DNA of 64,000 nucleotides. It comes from Phymorhynchus buccinoides (lineage: Eukaryota; Mollusca; Gastropoda; Neogastropoda; Raphitomidae). Shown one piece after another: positions 57,736 to 64,000 of the stretch. The position numbers and the translations under genes were made by a program. The notes beneath the pieces were generated by a model, which saw nothing but the letters and a program-made list of their open reading frames with translations, ran no database searches and was not told the origin of the DNA. The DNA lies in NCBI GenBank assembly GCA_017654935.2, contig CM065695.1:23434219-23498218 (forward strand), in the 5' to 3' direction. Position 1 is the first letter of the stretch; each line of letters opens with the position of its first letter.

Positions 57736-58339
57736 TGTCCATAAAGGGAATTAATAGCTCAACAGGCTCAATGTTATTCTTAAATTACTAAAATTAACCC
57801 GCTTAAAGTTGTCATGCTTATCTAAGAACCTCCCCACACCGCCCCTCTCTTTCTCTGCCCCCCCCCCCCCCCCCCCCCCTTTCTTCGCCCGCTACGAATG
57901 CCATGCATGTCCAATCAGTGCAGTTATGTTTTCGCCTCTGTCGGTACTTGTCATTAGTTGTCTGTTTGTCTATCTCTGAACACTATGCACAAAAGGCTAG
58001 CACCAGAATCTGTTGACACACATGTTTAGTGTTAGGATATTATTTCCAAAAGAGTATTTTTTCGTTGAATTCTGAATCAACTGCAAGGCACTGGAACAGG
58101 AAAAAAAAATCCACGACATAAAAAACGACAATTTATTGAGGAAAAAAACTGTTGCAGATGAAAGCTTTGTGGGTAGGCCAACTTCTCTTCAAATTATGTA
58201 CCTATATTCAGGCTTTTTAAAAAAAGACTGTGTCCCCTGACTAAAAGTTCAGGTTTTTGAAAGATTGAGGAGCAACCTCCCTTTTTCATCTTCGCAATAT
58301 TTTTCTCTTCCACCACTTGTCAGTGCCCATGTCATGCCT

Positions 58340-58446
58340 TAGCTTTGTGCTTTGCTTTGCGTCAAGAAGAGCCTGTCAGATCCCTTTAAATAGCATTTCT
58401 TTGTACTTTGCTTTGCGTCAAGAAGAGCCTGTCAGATCCCTTTAAA
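58340..58446. repeat. Tandem duplication of about 60 bp
   Basis: CTTTGCTTTGCGTCAAGAAG and AGCCTGTCAGATCCCTTTAA occur twice in succession. Confidence 0.85.
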
Positions 58447-59078
58447 ATAGCTTTTTCCCTCAGCTTCAGAGGGCAGGGGTGGTATTGCCCCCCTCACCCG
58501 TCAACATGGATGCTACCCCTGTCTGTATTCTGCCGGGGACCAGGGGACTAGGCGGTCCCTGAACCCCTGCCTTTCTTTTTTTTAAATTATTTTTTTTAGG
58601 GCTTCCACGAATCATTAACGTAGGATTTTGTTTTTATTTAAACAAAAAAATTGTTTTCAGCAAAGGAATTAGGTTTCTATCGAAGATGTTTCTCACACTA
58701 AATCGAGCTTGCACGAGTTTCAAACAAAATAAATGCTTTTGGACTACAAAACTGACCAACCGTCAGACTTAAGAACACACGAAGAGCTTCTTTCTTGATA
58801 GCAGGAGCATGCGCGATGGTTTATGAATGAACAATATATAGAACTTAACAACCCCATTGAAATTGACAGTGTCAGAGCTGAATGTTTTGGATGCACACAA
58901 AAAACACTGAAAAAACCCCCAAAAACTGGGAGCCCATGCAGCCAGTACAAACGATATTAACACTTAATTTGTCTTCTCACGACGAGTGTGGTGCACTGGA
59001 GTAAACCCTTAGTATAATTGGTTTTCATTGTGAAATATAAGCACTGAAGTATGCGCACGCATTCACACATACTTGCAT

Positions 59079-59116
<38 letters not shown>

Positions 59117-59687
59117 GAGAGACCCATAGACACCACCACCCTCCTACCCACTCACTGCCATCAGAAGAACAAGCGTGGCATTTTATTTTGGTGAAAGCCA
59201 GGAAACGAATGTGACAATAAACGCTCTACGCAATATTTGTGTCACGTGCGTGCAATTATGGAAAAGGTTAGGGTGGCGGTTCATTGCAGGTGGATGGGAG
59301 GGGAGGTGGAACGTTTAGACTGGAAAGACAGCAGGGTGTGTGTGGATGGGGGTGGGGGTAAACTTTGCAGAGTGAGTGAATGTGAGGTTTGGAATCCGCT
59401 TCCTGGCTGCATCTGGATCCATTGGAATGGAATGGCAGCTTCGAGCTACCATGCAGCAACTGTCAGGACAGGGCGAGGCTAGCTTGTAGATCAAACCAAG
59501 GTTATGTGTCAGTCAGTTCTGTCTCTCCTCTGTCTGTATCTATGACATCTATATGTAAAGCTAGTCAGAGTTAGGTCTACCATGCCATTGTCATTTAGGT
59601 TTGCATGTGTGAAACTATATACTCTGTGCCCCCTCACCCCCTCCACACCGCACCCCCACCTGTGACGAAAGATAGAAATGATTAGCT

Positions 59688-59885
59688 TTAACCCTACAGA
59701 AATGCTACAGAAAAAGATTTTGTCTGCAATATTGTGGGATTTCTCTGTGACACATTTAGAATAGGGTCAATCCTCATTGCCCAAATTTAGGAATACAATG
59801 TCATTGAATAATAGACCCTGATTTGAAGAGTTTTAATGACATGGGTGTTAAATCATTGTGGTGCAAAAATGCGACATTTCCAAAA
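59688..59885. mobile_element. Family E remnant, one end lost
   Basis: Left end TTAACCCTAC and family E interior (ATTGTGGGATTTCTCTGTGA, CATTGTGGTGCAAAAATGCG) are present; the right terminal repeat is missing. Confidence 0.6.
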
Positions 59886-60126
59886 ATTCTGTTCTCAATT
59901 TTCTATTGAACATCCCTCTTTTCAGTTTCTAAAATAAATTATTGGAAATAAATTAGAAACCCATGCATCTGAAAGAGTCCAGATTTTCTTTAAAAGAAAA
60001 GAAAAGAAACCTATATCGACTTGCATTTGTATTTGCTGATGCCTAAGCTGTCACAAAATTTCATTTTAAAAATCAGTAGGCTGCAATCACAATCAGTAGG
60101 CTGCTGTCCAAACCAGCGAAGACAGC

Positions 60127-60128
<2 letters not shown>

Positions 60129-60187
<59 letters not shown>
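60129..60187. repeat. (GA)n microsatellite
   Basis: About 29 GA units. Confidence 0.97.
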
Positions 60188-60190
<3 letters not shown>

Positions 60191-61654
60191 TCCCACCTAA
60201 TTGAGTTATTTTGTCAATCACCTAGCCCCTTCTAGTCTTAGTTATTGAAATTCGCGTTTGGAAAAAACAAAAATCGTAAAATGAATAATTCATGATGAAA
60301 ACACTTAGCACCCCTCATCCATTTAGCACAGCATGCAGTACTGTAGGCCCATATAACTGACGAGGCGGGAGATGAGTCTCATTAATCACGGGGCCTTTAC
60401 TATATAGTGACCGACAAAGTGAGTCTACGGCATTACTAATTCTGACATTCTGGGCCATGACAAGAGACATGACTCAATGCCATGGCACTAAAACCAAATC
60501 CAAGGGACATAACTCGCTGTCAACCCCGTTTACATATAGGCTACTCTTCGGCGCGAGGCATCTCTCTGACCCCCTTGCATTTTACCTTGACCTCTCAGTC
60601 TGACTTACTTGTACTATTAGGTCCCGAGGTCACTAGTAGTTTGGTATTAGCAAAGACTGTATAGTATACACAGTCTTTGGTATTAGTACTGTGAGTCAGT
60701 GCATGTAAGGAGCTTGAGCAATAATATTCTTTACATCTGGTTTTAACGTTTATTCTTTGTTGAGGGGATATTCCCTAACAGGATTATCAAGCCTAGTATA
60801 TAACATGTATTGAAAAAACCCAAAAACATCAACAGCGCAGATTACCAAATTGTTGCGTTAAAGAAAACTTGAGCCTCATCCCCAACATCTTGTTAGCCGA
60901 AATGACCTGTTTTCACTGGCACATTCCTGTCATACTTTGCAGAAAATCTGGTCAAGGGATAGGGTCACATACCATTTGGGGGCATATAGTATCATTTAGA
61001 ATATTTTTCAGTTTCTGGTAGAAATAGACTAGGAAAAGACTGTAAACCTACCATGTAGATTTTTCGTTTCTTACCATATTAGACTGCAAACATTGCTTTA
61101 ACCCCCCCCCAAAAAAACAAAAACAACCCCACAACAACAGCGTTGAAAAAATTAGCTCTAATAAAACCATGGATGCTCCTGCTTTCAGGATTTTTTTTTT
61201 ATTGCCTGGAGCCGGCGTCGCCGGATTATGAGAATTTGAGAAGATGCATTTTGCTGGTTATAGAGGTCATGAAGTTTAATAAAAAGTGCAACGAGAGCCT
61301 GTTAATTACATTGGAAACTGTTGTTTCCTTGTAAAACAAAAGGGTTATATATGTATATAAAGGGTTCAAAATTGTCTCATTTTTAACAAATCCACATTAA
61401 TCTGAAACCACCTTGAGAAATCACCCCTAATTACCACAACCCATTTTGCATTGTATTCAAACCTTTTCCCCAAGTTAATGAGTACCTTTTTTTTAATAAC
61501 ATAAAATTGAATATAATGTTCCATTGTTCTGTTGCCTTGCACGCAGCTTAGTACGTTCACAACCAAATGATGAGTAATCGTGTTAATTTGCGACTGTAGC
61601 ATACATTATCCATTAAACATACGCTTTGATAATCACGGACATATCGTATTCCTG

Positions 61655-61765
61655 AATTTTCGTTTAACGTCCTCCGGCCTGGAACAGGCACATATGGGAC
61701 CTTACTAACACCAACGTATAGTGGGACGATCCTGGAGGTCACTGCAATACCAGGAAATTCTCGAA
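61655..61765 (+). repeat. Family B copy 8, diverged
   Basis: CGTTTAACGTCCTCCGGCCT, GCACATATGGGACCTTA and CAATACCAGGAAATTCTCGA match the family in order. Confidence 0.7.
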
Positions 61766-62062
61766 GTTTTTGTTTTTTTAATAATCAAGAGAGTTATAAA
61801 CCCAGACCATAATCTGCCTCATTCTCTCTAATTAACATAGTTTTTTGAACAATGATTTGCCCGCTGAGGCATCTTTAGATTGCAAAATAATGGCAGTCAT
61901 GCGTTTTCCACATGTTTTCATTTCTTACTTTACATCTTTAAAGAAACAAACTCTTTACCACTTAACAGTTTGTTTGAACAATACATTAAAACAGTGATCG
62001 AGCCATCTTTAAATTGGAAAAACAATGGAAGTTATGCTACCATCCATATGTAGATCCCCATT

Positions 62063-62337
62063 TAGGGATGATTACCATGGGGGGGGGGGGGGGGTGCTAT
62101 CATGTAATATATTTTTGACATCTGTAGAGTCACCCCTTTCCAAAAAATGCATGATAGCAATCTGAAAGTGGTAACTTTCTGTCCGTTAACATGTGATTTA
62201 TAATGGTACCCCTTATTGTGAAGCATTTTTGGTAAGGGAGGCCATACAGATGTCAAGACTGTATTATAGCAATTGACCCCCCCCCCCACCCCCACCCCCC
62301 CCCCACCCCACCCCCCCCAGATGGCAACAATCACCCT
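62063..62337. mobile_element. Inverted-repeat element with G/C homopolymer arms
   Basis: AGGGATGATTACCAT then a G-run is mirrored by a C-run then ATGGCAACAATCACCCT. The next inner parts (TGCTATCATGTAATATAT, TTGACATCTG and CAGATGTCAAG, ATTATAGCA) also pair. Confidence 0.65.
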
Positions 62338-62662
62338 CCGAACATGCTGCGTTTGAGCAGACACACTCGGTTTGTGTTTCTCGCATCTGTTCTCTATCAA
62401 GCCATCTGGGTCAATCTCAATGTTTATTTCTTTGCGAGTTCTTGCAAGTTTTTGCAAGTTAGATCAGTTTGTAACCCCTCTTTCTATTTAAAATGTTTGC
62501 AAATCGTTCACTCGCTTCGCTTCACTCTTCGACGCCATTGTTGCTATGGTATTTGACCGAGTAAGTCGAGGTAAACAACTCTAACTTTCACGAAGTGCTT
62601 TCTCTTAGTTGTTTTTTTTCTCACAAAAATCGTCTATTAGGTATGAAAGAGAGAAGGCGGTT

Positions 62663-62781
<119 letters not shown>

Positions 62782-62879
62782 CTAAGGGAAACAGAGAGAG
62801 AGAGGGAGAAATGAACGTGCACTTTTGTGTTTTTGTAAATGTGCGTGCGTGCATGTATATGTGCGTACGTAAGTCCTCG

Positions 62880-64000
62880 CTTATTGTGAATGTATGTGTA
62901 TATAGCCAATGTGTCCACAATGTGTATGCGAACATGTCTTCATGTGTGATCGTGAGTGTATGTGTATATAGCCTATGTGTCCACTTTGTATATCACAAGG
63001 TGTATAAGAACATGTGTGAGTGTATGTACATATAGCCAATGTGTCCACTTTGTATATCACAAGGTGCATAAGAACATGTCTTCATGTGTGAGTGTGTGTA
63101 TATAGCCAATGTGTCCACTTTGTATATCACAAGGTGTATAAGAACATGTGTGAGTGTATGTACATAGAGCCAATGTGTCCACTTTGTATATCACAAGGTG
63201 TATAAGAACATGTGTGAGTGTGTGTATATAGCCAATGTGTCCACTTTGTATATCACAAGGTGTATAAGAACATGTGTGAGTGTGTGTATATAGCCAATGT
63301 GTCCACTTTGTATATCACAAGGTGTATAAGAACATGTCTTCATGTGTGAGTGTATGTGTATAGCCAATGTGTCCACTTTGTAGATCACAAGGTGTATAAG
63401 AACATGTCTTCATGTGTGAGTGTATGTGTATAGCCAATGTGTCCACTTTGTAGATCACAAGGTGTATAAGAACATGTCTTCATGCGTGAGTGATATAGCC
63501 TATGTGTCCACTTTGTAGATCACAAGGTGTATAAGAACATGTCTTCATGTGTGAGTGTATGTGTATAGCCAATGTGTCCACTTTGTAGATCACAAGGTGT
63601 ATAAGAACATGTCTTCATGCGTGAGTGATATAGCCTATGTGTCCACTTTGTAGATCACAAGGTGTATAAGAACATGTCTTCATGTGTGAGTGTATGTGTA
63701 TAGCCAATGTGTCCACTTTGTAGATCACAAGGTGTATAAGAACATGTCTTCATGTGTGAGTGTATGTGCACAGGGGAAGACGGGGTAAAAAGCGCATGGG
63801 CGGGTAAGACGCCCACCCCAATTATCTCATGAAATAAAGAAAATTTCAGTCAAATTTGCCCATGAGACGAATGCTAGACATTAACGCTCGTCTCATAGGC
63901 AAAATGAGACTGAAATTTGCTTCATTTCATGAGATAATTGGGGTGGGCTTCTTACCCGCCCATGCGCTTTTTACCCCGTCTTCCCCTATAGCCAATGTGT
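62880..64000. repeat. Minisatellite of about 65-80 bp running to the window edge
   Basis: Unit ATAGCCAATGTGTCCACTTT, GTATATCACAAGGTGTATAA and GAACATGTCTTCATGTGTGA, with lengths varying by loss of a GTATGTGTA segment. Copy 3 of the 214-bp foldback element is inserted at 63773; the array resumes afterwards. Confidence 0.93.
63773..63986. mobile_element. 214-bp foldback element, copy 3
   Basis: Same element in opposite orientation, inserted in a unit of the 62880-64000 minisatellite. Comparing with intact units, the target was TA; the left duplicate now reads CA. Confidence 0.92.

Larger units (their letters stand above)
57736..62062. other. Region upstream of the aquaporin exons, no exon found
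   Basis: Contains a C run (57858-57879), family fragments, CA and GA microsatellites and AT-rich sequence. I looked for earlier aquaporin exons (first NPA, helices 1-5) on the minus strand and found none. Confidence 0.4.

Overview
This is eukaryotic, animal nuclear DNA: split genes with canonical GT/AG introns, long introns, dense microsatellites, non-LTR retrotransposon fossils, tRNA-headed SINEs and many short inverted-repeat elements. The gene set and repeat style suggest a lophotrochozoan, probably a gastropod or other mollusc. That placement is an inference. The window has one 500-N assembly gap at 23501-24000.

Six protein-coding genes can be reconstructed exon by exon. From left to right they are: NUDT19 (minus, 9130-11526, complete, three exons), a peroxisomal-type Nudix CoA hydrolase; RPP40 (minus, 16428-21408, 3' five exons), an RNase P/MRP protein subunit; TTLL9 (plus, 24049-33766, 3' ten exons), a tubulin polyglutamylase-family ligase; PYURF (minus, 37964-42578, complete, three exons), a mitochondrial Trm112-like protein; ENY2 (plus, 42795-48139, complete, five exons), a SAGA/TREX-2 subunit; and the last two exons of an aquaporin (minus, 55995-57515). 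RPP40 and TTLL9 are divergent and both lose their 5' ends at the assembly gap. PYURF and ENY2 are divergent, with start codons only 216 bp apart, so a shared promoter is likely. TTLL9/PYURF and ENY2/aquaporin are convergent pairs. All six look like ordinary housekeeping or ciliary genes, and nothing indicates one joint pathway.

The rest is repeat-rich. It includes a 5'-truncated LINE with a reverse transcriptase (about 3828-5925, minus) and LINE 3' ends at about 11960-12207, 26530-27355, 39985-40512, 46816-47102 and 57160-57250, several sharing a nested stem-loop. Three exactly 214-bp foldback elements with TA target duplications lie at 3534, 12208 and 63773. Several families of TTAA-flanked, piggyBac-like miniature elements are present. 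A hAT-like element with an 8-bp duplication carries inward-facing telomeric (TTAGGG)n blocks (14704-15115). A 13-copy 93/99-bp minisatellite (13414-14640) has a single-copy relative at 7822-7916. Other minisatellites lie at 21905-23430, 27985-28210, 29815-30247 and 62880-64000.

The intervals 1-9129, 11527-16427, 33767-37963, 48140-55994 and 57516-64000 contain no gene I can support. They hold repeats, microsatellites and unassigned sequence. I found no clear novel gene system. The most original signals are in the repeats: foldback elements, telomere-bearing elements, LINE 3' structures and the minisatellite founder.
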